DNA of 64,000 nt from Episyrphus balteatus (GCF_945859705.1 NC_079134.1:33113136-33177135); one strand, 5' to 3'; positions 48,239 to 59,970 are shown, counted from the first letter of the stretch. Translations and numbers: made by a program. Notes: generated by a model from the letters alone, not told the origin.

Positions 48239-48240
48239 CA

Positions 48241-48440
48241 NNNNNNNNNNNNNNNNNNNNNNNNNNNNNNNNNNNNNNNNNNNNNNNNNNNNNNNNNNNN
48301 NNNNNNNNNNNNNNNNNNNNNNNNNNNNNNNNNNNNNNNNNNNNNNNNNNNNNNNNNNNNNNNNNNNNNNNNNNNNNNNNNNNNNNNNNNNNNNNNNNNN
48401 NNNNNNNNNNNNNNNNNNNNNNNNNNNNNNNNNNNNNNNN
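48241..48440. other. Assembly gap of exactly 200 N
   Basis: A round-number gap of undetermined bases. It falls two bases after the right end of the preceding element, directly before a copy of that element's left flank. Frames translated across it are meaningless. Confidence 0.99.
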
Positions 48441-49609
48441 CTGCACAGATAAATTCCTTTTCCGTTGAATTCAGAAAGGTGTTTTTTTTTTTTTTTTTGT
48501 ATTTATTTGTATCTTTTTTTTCAAGGTACCATTCTTACTTGTGGTCGTTTTTATTAGGAATTTACTTCTCGCCTTTGCTATGAATTCTGTGCGCCGAGTG
48601 TAAAGAATGCTTTTTCTTTTTTTTTTGATTTCCATGACAAAAAAGATGATTGATTGCGTGGAACTATTTTTCTCAAAATATAAATGTTTTTGTTTTTCTT
48701 ATATTTTGAATGAACAGATAACCCAAACAAAGATTGAAAATCCTGGACTGGATGCGCGTATGGCCAAAAAATGCTGTTAGCCGGTATCAGTTTTCCTTGA
48801 AAACATCCACAGGTGTGAGAATTGTATATTCTCTTGTACCGAAAAAGGGCATAAGCCCTTTGTCCTTGTCCTTCAACTTGAACTTTACAAAATAGATAGT
48901 AGATATTTTTGGTATTTTTGGGAGTATCGAATTCGATGGTTTTACAAAAAGAGGCTAGTTATTTGTATGGGCTCCTGATGCGGATGTTGAATCGAGGTCA
49001 AATTTTTTCGTGGCAATGTCAACTGATATCCTTGAAATGTTATAGGTACATTACACATTCAAGGACAAACAGGAAAACACGTTTCTTTAATAAAACCGGT
49101 AATGGAAAAAGGTTACTGAAAATGGATGAGGAAAGATACTTAAAGGTGGAAGGAGATGGTGTTCTTTTTTTGTGGAGATGTTAAAGAATTCGAAAAGTTC
49201 TACTTTTCAGATTAAGAGGGTGTTGATAAAATATTTGTTACCATTATTCTTTTTATTCTTAGGTACTGATTTTTTTGTTTTTCTTTTTAGAAAGTTTTCA
49301 TCTCAATGTGGGCTTCGATTAGTAATTTTTACAAGTTCTTTTAAAAGTTTTTTCCTAGCGAAATGTGTGCATTTTGGAAGAAAGGAGCCAAAAACTAAGT
49401 CAAATAAAAAATTTGGCAGACACGTGTCAAGTAATTTGTTTTAGCACTCTAATAACATATACATTATTTCAAATACCTTTCGTGCTGATTTTTGGTGAAT
49501 TATTTCTCAAACATCGAATTTCACGGTTTTGACTTTTAAACGTGCATATCTCGAGTAGCAAAATTTTTACATTTTTGTTTGTGTTTGTGACTTTTATATA
49601 TTAACAATA
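48441..49609. other. Interval with no gene seen
   Basis: A T run lies at 48481-48498 and the rest is A+T-rich. Open frames at 48909-49184 and 49172-49444 overlap each other and have no recognisable content. Confidence 0.4.
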
Positions 49610-50280
49610 TCTCTGTGTCAATAAGTTAAAAGAGCTTAAGTCAATTTTTATCATTTTTCAGTATAAGCAAATGAAGTTTGTGGACCAGATTTTTTTTTAC
49701 TTTTTTTGTGATTACTTTTAAACTGTTGCCGCTAAACCAACAATTTTTTTTTCTGGGTACAGGCTTGTTATACCCTTAATTTTCATATGTATATTTTTCC
49801 TTGAAAACGTTCGGGACGGCTGTTACATTTGAAAAAATAACTTACTTTGACTTAAGTATACAATTTTGCAGACATTTGGGTTTGGTTCAAAATGCATTTT
49901 TTTAAAATGACTTGAGTCGACATAACAACACAAATGGTTCACTCGACCACAAGTTTAAAATAGCTTATGTTGACCTCAGCGATGAATATATTTGAATTCA
50001 AATTGTCATAGTAGCTTATGTCATGACTTAAGCTTATTTAAAAAAGTGTATTATTTTTAAGATTTTGACGATTTTATACATAAGCTATTTTGCAAATGCA
50101 GTTTTTGTCCAAAAAGACTTAAGCTATTATGATTTTTTTTTAATTTAACGGTTTATATTTTGCGTAGAGAAATGAGACCCAGACTAAAACAAAGCTGAAC
50201 AAAAGGTGAACATGTTAAGCAAATAAAATCGTTTTTCACTTATGTCGACATAAGCTCTTTTAACTTATTACCACAGATCT
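49610..50280. mobile_element. TIR element with repeated CTTAAGTC/ATAAGC subterminal motifs
   Basis: The left end CTGTG..AATAAGTTAAAAGAGC faces the inverse GCTCTTTTAACTTATT..CACAG. Inside, variants of GACTTAAG, AGCTTATGTC and GTCGACATAAGC occur about ten times in both orientations (for example near 49849, 49909, 49969, 50010, 50087, 50119 and 50239). The motif density is highest between the ends. No coding frame is present. Confidence 0.65.
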
Positions 50281-50919
50281 ATCGATTCCAGTATCAATTT
50301 TTTTTCTACCACTTTTTGTTAGGGAGCTTTTTGACCTTTTTATTTTTTTATTTTTATTTTTTTATTTGCCTCAGTTTCCCCTTCTGAAATGTCAAATTTT
50401 AAGAAATCAATTTTTAAATTTAATTTTCTCTGACATAATTTTTTTTACACCTCTAACACTTACCATATGAGTAGGGTGGCGTTGTCGTAAAAACTCAAAA
50501 TATTAAATTTAAAGCGTGGCAACCCTATGCCTTGGCAGGATGTCGCCAGGCAACCCATGTGCAAACTGTTTATTTAGACACTACTTTTCAGAAAATATAA
50601 CTCTCAACTAGTAGGTATAACGATCTGGGTTTTTCAATAAAATTGCAATGGAAAACCTTTTATGGGAGACATACTAAATCGCAGATATATTAGAAAAATG
50701 AAAAAATTAAATTTTTTTGAACTTCTCAATGTTGGTTTTGATTAAAACCTTGAAATTTTTTAACCAATTTACACCAAACCAATACATCCCTTATAGAAAA
50801 AGTGAACTCAAAAGTGTGATATGTTCCAGTCGAACCTTGTGATGATTTTTCTCAAATACTTGCCTCCCTATGATGATGGTGGGCTGATGTCCTATACCTA
50901 TGATAATATGTGCTATGAT

Positions 50920-51545
50920 GGGAGCGGGTCATAATTCTGCTTGTCAAAATTCTGTACGACAAAATTCTGTGAGGCCAAAATACTGTATGAACAAAATACT
51001 GACTTCCAAAATTGTGTTTTGTAAAATTCTGTACGGCAAAATATTGTATTTTTTCAATACAGTATTTTTCAAGAAATTTTCTTTGATAAAAAAACACATA
51101 ATACAAGAGTTTTGAATATCATTGTGTTGTTTTTATTTGCATAATAAAGGCATAATTTGGAACCAAGTTACAAAACGGAAATTTTCTTTATTTTCTAATC
51201 TAATTAGGTAACTATTTTTTTAAAGTTGTTTATATTGTTTTCTTACATATTCTTATAGAGGATATTTCTGTAAAAATTAAAATGTAAATGTCAGTCTGGT
51301 AGACGGCCATCGGCCAAAACAATTTAAGACTTAAGATAAACTTAAAAATGAAAAATATTGTTTTGATAAGGTATAAAAGTGAACGCGCACTTTTTACATT
51401 ATCAAAACGATATTTTTTTACACCATTTTTACAGAATTTTCATGTACAGAATTTTTAAATACAGAATTTTGACTTTCAGAATTTAGCTCGTACAGCATTT
51501 TGCTCATACAGAATTTTGACATACAGTATTTCGACCCCAACCCGT
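50920..51545. mobile_element. Foldback-like element with arms of tandem CAAAATTCTGT units
   Basis: The left arm, from GGGAGCGGGTCATAATTC, holds about eight units of a 15-17-bp repeat (CAAAATTCTGTAYG). The right arm (51420-51545) holds the inverse, TACAGAATTTTGA, about seven times and ends CGACCCCAACCCG. The unrelated loop of about 350 bp has no coding content. A solo left arm occurs at 3585-3720. Confidence 0.8.
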
Positions 51546-51799
51546 GCTGTGATATGTTGGGTTAATAGTCGAAAAAATATTATACAAAATGGATATACCA
51601 CATTTAAATCTGAGCTTGTTGGCTTCAAACAGCAAATTTAAAACGCTCTCAAGAGTTTTAACATGAAAGAAAGTCTTGAAATTCCAATGCATTCTGTCGG
51701 TTTGTTTTCTTTGACATCAATTGACATATATTGCTCTGAAACATTTAAAGCTGTTTGGTATAACTTCCTTCACTTCGTCTCAGCCAAAAAAAAAAAAAA
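51546..51799. other. Short interval with an A run
   Basis: No gene. An A run of about 21 bases lies at 51786-51806, at the edge of the R1 copy. Confidence 0.4.
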
Positions 51800-52600
51800 A
51801 AAAAAATTATGTGTGCAATTCACACCTTAAAAATCATTTTAAAAAAATCGAAAAAAATATAACTTTTTTTTATTCCATCACTTTTTTTATGTGACAATCT
51901 ACAATAAATTTTATACCATCTGAAAGCTCATTGTTTCAGCTCTAAATATTTATATCGACCATGTCTATACAACATCTACAAAAAGAGCTAGAATTTTTTT
52001 TAACCCAATTAGTTTTCAGAAAAAAAACAAAACAATCAATCTCTTTTCTCTTCTAACTCCATTAAATCCATTTTTTAAAAGACAACCTTTAATAAATATT
52101 ATATCATTATTATTTCACTTTTTATATGACGCTTCAATCATATTTCTAGCATGTCGAAATTTCAAACTGAGAAATTTCAAACGTTACTTCCTCTACTGCT
52201 GGCTGGTCATTGGCAACAAATCTTCACAGGTGTTTTGAGATATTTTTCAAGTTTTTCAATTAAAGATTATATAACTTGTAGAGCACGTACCGTTATGTGT
52301 GATATGTGATATGAAAGGTAATATTATCAGCATGCGTATAAAAGTTAAATAAATTTGTTATGTGCTCTAGATCAAAAGATATAACGTGTTTATAAAAAGA
52401 ACATCTTTTCACCGTTATCTCAGAATTTTGAATATGAAATCATAACTCATTTAATTACCTATCTACTGTATAAATTTCATTTATTTATCTATTAAAACAA
52501 AAAAGTTATGATCAATTGATTTTTCGTGTCGCTTTTTCGTTTCGACTTGTTTCAAATCACTACGATACTAAAGAAGTTTTCACTTCAAAAATTCTTTTAT
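51800..52600 (+). repeat. Dispersed family R1, copy in the same orientation as 5396-8300
   Basis: Shares TTTATACCATCTGAAAGC and CTACAAAAAGAGCTAG with 60700-60800, and CTTCACAGGTGTTTTGAG, ACTTGTAGAGCACGTACC and CACCGTTATCTCAGAA with the other copies. No coding content. The boundaries are approximate. Confidence 0.65.
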
Positions 52601-52639
52601 CTCCACTCCTACATTTGTATGTATGTGTTACTTATATAA

Positions 52640-53165
52640 TAATATAAACATTAAAAAAAACATGAATGATTGTTTTTTTTACAACCGAACGGGCGTTTTG
52701 CTTGGCGGTGGGCGCGGACTAAACGACTTTGCGGCCGGCTGGAAGTCGTAATTTTTGTCCAAAAAAAAATATATAATTGTAGGTCTGAATGTGGTCTACA
52801 AATTTTGTTTTAATAATTTTTTCGATATTCATCACCCAAAAATAGATTATGTCAAAAAACAAATGGCATTTCCTAAATTTTTGACTTTTTTTATCGATAT
52901 CTCGAAAACGGTTCATGATACACAAAAAAAAGTGTACGCATGAATTGTAGAACTCGTTAAAAGCTACAAAAAAGCTCCTTGTAAAATTTTCACATCTCGT
53001 CAGATAGCCGAGTTATTGTCAAAAAAACAATTTTATCCTTTTTTTCAAAATGGCGGAAAAAGCTCATAGGAAATTTTGGTCGAAAACTTCAAGTTAAGCT
53101 TTTTTAAGCATCCTCTACAACATATCTAAAATTTAGCTTTCTCGGTCATTTTGCATTTCTAGGCC
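52640..53165 (+). repeat. Dispersed family R4, copy 2, with inverted GC-rich core
   Basis: The right part (GTAGGTCTGAATGTGGTCT, ATCGATATCTCGAAAACGG, AGCTTTCTCGGTCATTTTG) runs in the same direction as in copy 1. The core at about 52660-52757 (CATGAATGATTGTTTTTT, CCGAACGGGCG, CGACTTTGCGGCCGGC, GAAGTCGTAA) is the reverse complement of the core in copy 1. Confidence 0.7.
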
Positions 53166-53845
53166 CTTTTTTCCAACATAATGACTGGCCTATATCAAAA
53201 AGTATCAATCCGAGTTTATAGCAAAACCAGTATGACGTCAGGAGTTTGCCATCTCCTTTTTTGTATCTCTGCTCGAACCTTACCTTATTCCTTACCTTAT
53301 TTGTTGCTTCAAGCATGTTCGTACCTACAACACGAAGGGTTTAAAGCTCTGAGCTCTGGTATCCTCTTGAATGCACGTGTCTACCATTTCAACATAAACC
53401 ATATAAATATCACAAAAAACTATGAAACTTAAAACTCTGACAGTTAAATAGATGAAATATGTTGATTATTACTTGACAATTTTTCAAATTGAGCTCGTGT
53501 TTTAATTAGTTTTTAATAAAATGTTTCCAAGGCTTCAAGTATAGGTACGAGTATATTCGTATGATTTCCTACTTGGCATCTGGAAACAAAATCCCTCAAT
53601 CTAGATCGATGTAGGTGATAGTAAAGTTGCATTTGTAACACTTATAAAAATACAAAACAAACTTGCAACCAAATAACTTGCAACTCTGTCAACAGTTTTT
53701 TTAACCTGTTCATGAACTCTTCTAAGACTTGACTTGCTACAGCACCCGGCCCAAAAAACAAGACCTGTCTGGAAGCTGGGATATTTACTCAATTTACGAT
53801 TAACCTGAGTTGATAAAAGTGTGGCATGAAACTACCGCCACCAAC
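53166..53845. other. Repeat-poor interval, weak minus-strand open frame
   Basis: A minus-strand frame (53601-53825) reads V-N-R-K-L-S-K-Y-P-S-F-Q-T-G, then S-L-R-R-V-H-E-Q-V-K-K-T-V-D-R-V, after an acceptor-like TTATCAACTCAG. Its composition is protein-like, but no family is recognised and no donor is clear. The hAT element lies directly upstream of it. I do not call it as a gene. Confidence 0.25.
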
Positions 53846-54574
53846 CAGGGATGAGAATGCTAAGCCCGAAAAGTGAAACATATTGCCCAAAAAAACGAAG
53901 TAGATTTGGAAAATATGTAGCAGATAATGAAAAAAAAAAAATATACATATAAAACAAAGGAGAATGCCCAAAAATAAATATATTTAAAAAAAAAGCCCAG
54001 CACCGATTTAAATGAGACCTGCATGGCTTGAAAGCGCATCACTCGTAAATAACAAATATGATTTTTTTTCTCAAAAAGCCATCCCCGTAATTGCTATAAT
54101 GATTTATAATGATTTTTAATTTCAAATTATAAAGTGTTTTTTATTACAAAATTATTTTCATTGACTTGGTCTTAGTTCCATGAGCAAAGATGTGCCATCT
54201 GCCATATAATAACCTAAGATTGTTTTTTAAAAGCCGATGTCTGATTTATTTTATGCAAAATGCATGACCGGACCCAGAGCCATTATGGGGATCTGGGCGG
54301 TTACATAAAATAATTGATATCTTAGATGGGTCTTTGATTTGGATGTATATGATGTGAAATTCTTGCAGTGCCTAGTGAGCCAATTATAAAATAAAGAGCA
54401 CTAACAATGCATTTTTTTAACAAAAAATGTAACAAGACGACACAAATTAAATGAAATTTTGTTCGTTAGAAAAAATTTGTCAAACGAAGTAGAAATAGGT
54501 TGCTACGTAGCAGATACATCAAAATAAATTAATGAAGTAGATCTGCTACATATGAAGTAAATACTCATCTCTGC
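53846..54574. mobile_element. hAT-type non-autonomous element, 729 bp, 8-bp TSD
   Basis: The ends are CAGGGATGAG and, inverted, CAGAGATGAG. Exactly eight bases, CCACCAAC, are repeated outside both ends (53838-53845 and 54575-54582). GAAGTAGAT-type segments occur near both ends in inverted order. Eight-base duplications with CAGRG termini are the known hAT pattern. No transposase frame exists. Removing one duplication copy with the element would join ACTACCG-CCACCAAC to TGTCGTCGCCGTG. Confidence 0.88.
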
Positions 54575-55565
54575 CACCAACTGTCGTCGCCGTGTCGGTC
54601 GGTCCTATACTACACTGATTGTGTCACCGGCAAGCGCCTGATTTTATGGGATAGGCTCCTGCACTGCTGCGATTACATTCATCTCCTTATAGATGAAGTG
54701 TTTTATTTTATGTCGCCTGTCTAAAACGAAAAAGTCTCTCAAAGTGGAAGTGAAGTCTGATGGTGATTTCCTCACCTCGACTCAACTATAACCAAAAAAA
54801 AAAAACACACAAAATCTCGCTCGACATCAAAGTCTTGAAAGCTAAAATGTCAACTAGCGGCTGCCGCACAGACATTTTAACCTTAATTTTTTTGAGGCAT
54901 TGACTTAGATTTTTTTATTCTTGCCAGCTTTCAAGTTGGCTTTGGCTAAGTGTTGAAGTGTTATGCCGCTGATTTTTGTCAACAACAAAGTGTTTTTGTT
55001 TTATAGAGGGATTGCGAGCTCCACACCAAGCTGAGCTAAGAGAGCATATGGAACAAGTTTGTAAGATGATTTTGACATTAAGTCAGTTAATTTGGCAATA
55101 GGTTGGAGGGCTAAATAGCTGCTTGTGGCAAATATAATATAATTGCCGCTGCCATAGGCATTATGGAAAGGAGTGGCGCACCACAAGATAACTTTATTTG
55201 ATAGAAAAAGGGTTGGCTTCTGGAAAAATTAAATTGTTTTATTTTATTTTTTTATTTCGATATGGAAATTTATTAAAGATTATTTGAAGCTTTTAATGCT
55301 TCATCTAGATAGCCTTAGATGAACTCGAAACATATTTTTATGCACAAGAGTATGGGAGTGACAACTTCTACCATCTGTATTTTTCAACAGATTTACTACA
55401 AATTTGCTAGCAATCAATTGATAGGAAAATGTAATGCAGAACAAACCACTGTTACCTTCTCTTATCATTGCATGATTTACCTAATCAAAGAAAAAATAGT
55501 ACTGAAATTGAAAAAAAAAAACCCAAGTGAACACTTGACAGGTTTATAACATTCCAACAGAATTT
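54575..55565. other. Host-like interval with no supported gene
   Basis: GC-richer at the start (CTGTCGTCGCCGTGTCGG) and otherwise mixed. A 61-codon minus-strand frame at 55001-55186 lacks support. No element ends were found. Confidence 0.35.
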
Positions 55566-56372
55566 TAGAATCCCGGATTTCAAAAACCCAGAATCCCAAA
55601 AATTCAGAATCCAGAAAACTCCAGAATCCCGAAAATTTAAAATCCTGAAAATCCAATGTCCTGAAAACCCCAAATCCTGAAAAACCGGAAAACCCTAAAT
55701 CCAGAGTAGCCAAAATCATAAAAATAAAACTGAGAAAGTAGAAAACTCTTCAAAATTATCTGTTCCCTGAAACTTTAATTGAAAAAAGCCATATGTAACA
55801 AATAGAATTTAACTACAACAAGAGAAATAAACGAAAAATAATAACACTCAATTTTGTTTTTATTGAACTTGTTATTTACAATTGACTTAATATTAACTTA
55901 TGTCTAAGATATATTGATAGATACAAAATTTTGTTGGCACAGAGGGGGCCTAACCTTCTACAATGACTAAGTTATAAAATATAAATAAATATTAAACATG
56001 GATAAACTTAATTCAAAAAGTCACTAGGTTGTCCTCAGGGTGTTCAGACCCGGATGTCCAGTTGTGGGGTTGAATAATAACACTAACTGTCATAATAATG
56101 TCAATCAATATAAATGTATGCATATATATTGTGTGATATTCCTTTTAAAAAATTATTTGCGAACGCAAATTGGTTTTTATATTTGACATTTCACCGGAAA
56201 AAGCTTTACACTTATTTCTGCGAAATCGAAATACCGAAAAATGACATTATATAATGCCATTCAGTATTTTGGGTTTTCCGTACCTATGCTGGGTTTCCGG
56301 ATTTCGGGTTTTCTGGATTTTTGATTTTTGAGTTTTAGGGATTTTGGTTTTTGGGATTTTGATCCCAACCCT
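55566..56372. mobile_element. Foldback-like element with arms of tandem AATCCCGAAAACCC units
   Basis: The left arm (55566-55710) repeats AATCCYGAAAAYYC about ten times. The right arm (about 56266-56372) carries the inverse, GGGTTTTCYGGATT and variants, ending GGGATTTTGATCCCAACC. The loop of about 550 bp has no coding content. No target duplication could be fixed because the arm ends are degenerate. Confidence 0.75.
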
Positions 56373-56436
56373 CAACCTTCAAGGAGAAGCAATCGATAAG
56401 TTTGTATCGAAAATTTTATACTTATGCTGCTAACAG

Positions 56437-56566
56437 GGACCTTGTGGAAAAATCTCAGAGAGAATTGAAATTGGTGCCGCAGGTCCTTTTCCTAAAACGG
56501 AGAACGGTTCAGCCTTGCATTTACGGATTAAGTAAACTTTGGCATTCGCGATTTGACATATCCCAG
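56437..56566 (+). CDS. Weak candidate internal exon, unknown protein
   Basis: This piece is bounded by TGCTAACAG upstream and a good donor, CCCAGGTATGG. It is open in one frame (D-L-V-E-K-S-Q-R-E-L-K-L-V-P-Q-V-L) and its base composition is less A+T-rich than the surroundings. The open frame actually continues to 56692, so splicing is not required. The acceptor lacks a pyrimidine tract. No family is recognised. Confidence 0.15.
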
Positions 56567-56692
56567 GTATGGCTGCCTTTAGAGCACATTGCCAGAAAAG
56601 CTCAATCAGTGTCTAATTTGCGCCACACCCTTTTTAGACCTAATCACTTAATTGGGGTTGTAGTCAGATACCAGGAACCGGCATCAATGTAA

Positions 56693-57241
56693 TGATATTA
56701 GTCCAAGCGGCCGCGACCGTCGAGTTACTTGGCTTATAAGGTTAGAGGTTAAAATTGGTGTCAAATGAAAGATAAGTGATACTGAAAATAAATAATCTTT
56801 TTTATTAAAAAAACAAAACCGGCTTTTATGATATTTCTAATACTTAAAATGGCTTTAACTGAACGAAATTAAAATACAATACAAAAAGAATTATCAAAAT
56901 TGGTTCACTAAGTCCAAAGTTATGAGGTAACAAACATAAAAAAAAAGAAATACAGGCGAATTGAATACCTACTCCTTTTTGGAAGTCGGTAAAAAAATAG
57001 GGTTGCCATTTCTAAATTGGGCACTTCTATATGGCACATTACTAACAAATTCATATCTTTGTTGTTTGGCCAGATAAAAAAGTTTTTGAAACTCCTAACA
57101 AAAGTCTATACCTATAAAAAAAAAAATAATAACATAATATAAGCAACGTAAGTCTACAAATATGGAAATTCTATTCAAATGAAAACAACACTCAAAAAAT
57201 CTTCTTTGAACAAAACAGTATAACTTCTTATCCAATAAATA
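56693..57241. other. Interval with no gene seen
   Basis: Contains CCAAGCGGCCGCGACCGTCG near 56703, a brief GC-rich island, and otherwise A+T-rich DNA. Confidence 0.4.
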
Positions 57242-57850
57242 CGGTGACCATCCGTCCCGGTTTACACGGGACTGTCCCGTATTTCTACAGCTTGTCCCGG
57301 GTTTTTATTTAAGAAACCCGGGACGTGTAAGTGTCTCGTATTTTGTAATTTGTCCCGTGACTGTATAGTATTTGCAAATTCTCTGATTTTTTCATTCAAA
57401 ATTTTAAAAACTTTGTACGAAAAACAAGATAAACAGTGGTTGCAAATTAAAAGTTTTTCTAATTTTTTCGTATAAAAGCGTCAAGCCTAGTTTGCTGCCG
57501 AAGCAAAACGAAAATTTTTCTGAGTCTGTCAAAGTCAATTAAAATGTTAAAAAATAGCTCTCACGATTTTGATTGAAAAAATATTTTTTAAGATGTGATT
57601 AACAGTACTTATTATTAGTACTTAAAAACGCTTTCTTTATTTTGTATACGACTTAAATGAATTCAACGAAAATGCTCCCATAAAATTGTTTAAGAAATTT
57701 TTATATCAAAATGAAGCAAAAATTATGAAAAAGCATTCTAAAAAATTTCAATTTTTATTTATTTTTATGTTTTTGAAGAATCAATATTTTCAAAACGATC
57801 TGAAAAATTTTGTATGTGTCCCGGGTTTTGCTTCTGGAAATATGGTCACG
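57242..57850. mobile_element. TIR element with TCCCGGG-rich ends, TA-flanked
   Basis: The left end CGGTGACCATCCGTCCCGG faces the inverse ATGGTCACG, with CCCGGGACAC-type blocks next to both ends. TA lies on both sides (57240-57241, 57851-57852). TGTCCCG/CGGGAC motifs repeat six or more times in the left 120 bases and pair locally. No coding frame. A Tc1/mariner link rests only on the TA. Confidence 0.6.
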
Positions 57851-58739
57851 TAACTATAAAGCTTAATTAAACACTATATTTTAGATTAAACTCTCTTCTT
57901 TCTAAAAAAAAACACTAAAATCACTTCTTTTTAAGCCAAAGGGTATAATATTAACTTTTCCGACTATATGTTTTGTGGCAAGAAGAATGCTAAATGTATG
58001 CCCCTTTCCATTACAAGCCGTCTACGTAACGGCCTTTCACGCTGACAGTCGCTATCCTGGGTTCTGACTGCCTTTCAACAAGACACATTCCAAAGCACAT
58101 CCAATCCAATCTGCACCGCAATACCTCAATAATGGCCACTATTAAAATTATTGTTTCTGATAAACCCCACCAACATCAAAGAAACAAACAGAAACTTATT
58201 ATATGCAAATACATTGTATATACCTAACCAATTCTCAGGTAAGTTGCAATGGTCAACCTATGCAGTAACCCGCTGCGCATACATAAAGTTTTCCATATCG
58301 CCCCAAACATTATCCACTCAGGTCAATATCGGATTGAACTTTTACTTTCATAGTATATTCCAAAACTTTGATAACATAAATTCATTGCATTATTACTTCG
58401 CAATAATAAAGTTGTCACACTTGTTTAAGATCCAAAAATAATCTAACATCGTATAAAACCAACTCAAAATCTCTGTTAAACACTTGTTGACATAGTAACC
58501 TGTCAATTGAACGCTCCCCCGTCTAGAAACAATTATAATAGGTGTGCCCAAAGAGCTATAGTAGTAAAACACCTGAAAGACCTCCAGCTGCTTCATCGCA
58601 TCGTTGTCCACAAAAAAAAAAAACAGAAACAGTATCCAAGAATTAACAGTCCAGACATAGAAAAAAAAAATATTGATTTAGAGGAGCGTGTACTCTCGGG
58701 GTCAGAACAATTATTAAGGTTTTATGCTGCATAAAGCCA
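57851..58739. other. Interval with no gene seen
   Basis: Mixed A+T-rich DNA. Overlapping open frames near 58151-58734 lack domain or splice support. Confidence 0.4.
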
Positions 58740-59970
58740 TAAAGCCTCCTCCGCACGGAAAAATTTAACAAAACACACAGAAATGAACGAAAACCTATCA
58801 ATATCTGGCGCCAAGTAAACATTCATTGTATTTGTTGACAACAACCACATGAGACCCATGCGACAACAACCAAAGACCACGATATGACTCCATCTCTTTT
58901 TGAAGCCAGAAACAAATTGATTTCTTCCGCCCCCGTAAACCCTCTGGCTGAAAAATCAATTGACGCTTAAAACGCTTTCTGAGTCATTCGCAACTCGCTG
59001 GGCGTCACCGTCGTAGTCGTCGGTCGACAAGGTATTTCGTCGTATATTTCTGCATCAGCCATTAAAGCGCCCACATATTTGTCTTCCACCGAAGAGGGGG
59101 GTCAGTATACCCCCTCGGAGGTCTATAAGCTCTCTTGAATTCAAAAATCTTTGATTATGGTATAATTATTCATTTATCTGTGCAACTTTATGTCCCCATA
59201 ATGCGCGAAGGGGTCCTAAGCTCCCCCAACCTGCTTGCTAAACAGGGTGTGGACCTCGCACTACTGTCATTCGTTAGCCACCAACGTTAGGTAAGACAGT
59301 GCGCTCCTAGAGCTATTAATTTATGGTGCATTAGTGCAGTTGTTAACTGCCATTGCCAGTGTTACTGTGACAATCAAAGTGCCCCATAAATTTATTCAAT
59401 TCCTTGTTGTTGTTGCTACTAATTCGAAAGCTGATTGGCAGTTCGAGGACATCAAAGGGCTCCAGGGAGAGCTTTTTCTTATTTTATTGTGCTAAAAGTT
59501 TGCCGGGAGAATGTGTTTGAAAAAAAAAAAAAACACTCTCTAGCTCCACCACCGCCCTCTAACGTGATAATAAAGTGCAAATAATACACTTTACGGGGAG
59601 ATATGGACAAGATATGGTCGTCATTATCTCCCGAAGCTGTATTCGATGGAGTGTTGGAGTCTGTGCGCCGGAGCCTGCACTAGCATCGATACAACCAACA
59701 CGACGATGAAGCGAAATCCACCTGACTTCATAGGTATTTGCACGATTTGTTGGAATTCGTTTTTGAGAGTTTTGTGTTGAGGTAATTTTCTCGTTTGGCA
59801 GTGATTTGCACCAAAACACTCGAGCTCACAGGAAAAAAAAAAGGTAAAGTTGCAAAGTTGAAACCAGCAACAACAACAACAACAATAAGAGATTCGTCAG
59901 CAACAAGCAACAGCAGCAAACGTTGGGCAATTACTTGAACCAATTTCAACCTTTAGCCTGAAGTTCAATA
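58740..59970. promoter_or_regulatory. GC-richer, repeat-poor host-like stretch
   Basis: Contains GGGCGTCACCGTCGTAGTCG, a GAGGGGG...CCCCCTC hairpin at about 59094-59118, a GGTCCTAAGCTCCCCC stretch and CAACAACAA tracts near 59869-59885. The lack of element ends and the base composition suggest host regulatory or untranslated DNA. No convincing coding frame or core promoter was found. Confidence 0.25.

Noticed and set aside
48234..48583. Frames running through the N block
   Set aside because: They consist of undetermined residues.
53601..53825. Minus-strand host exon next to the hAT element
   Set aside because: Protein-like in part and with an acceptor-like site, but no clear donor, no recognised family, and a stop directly upstream.
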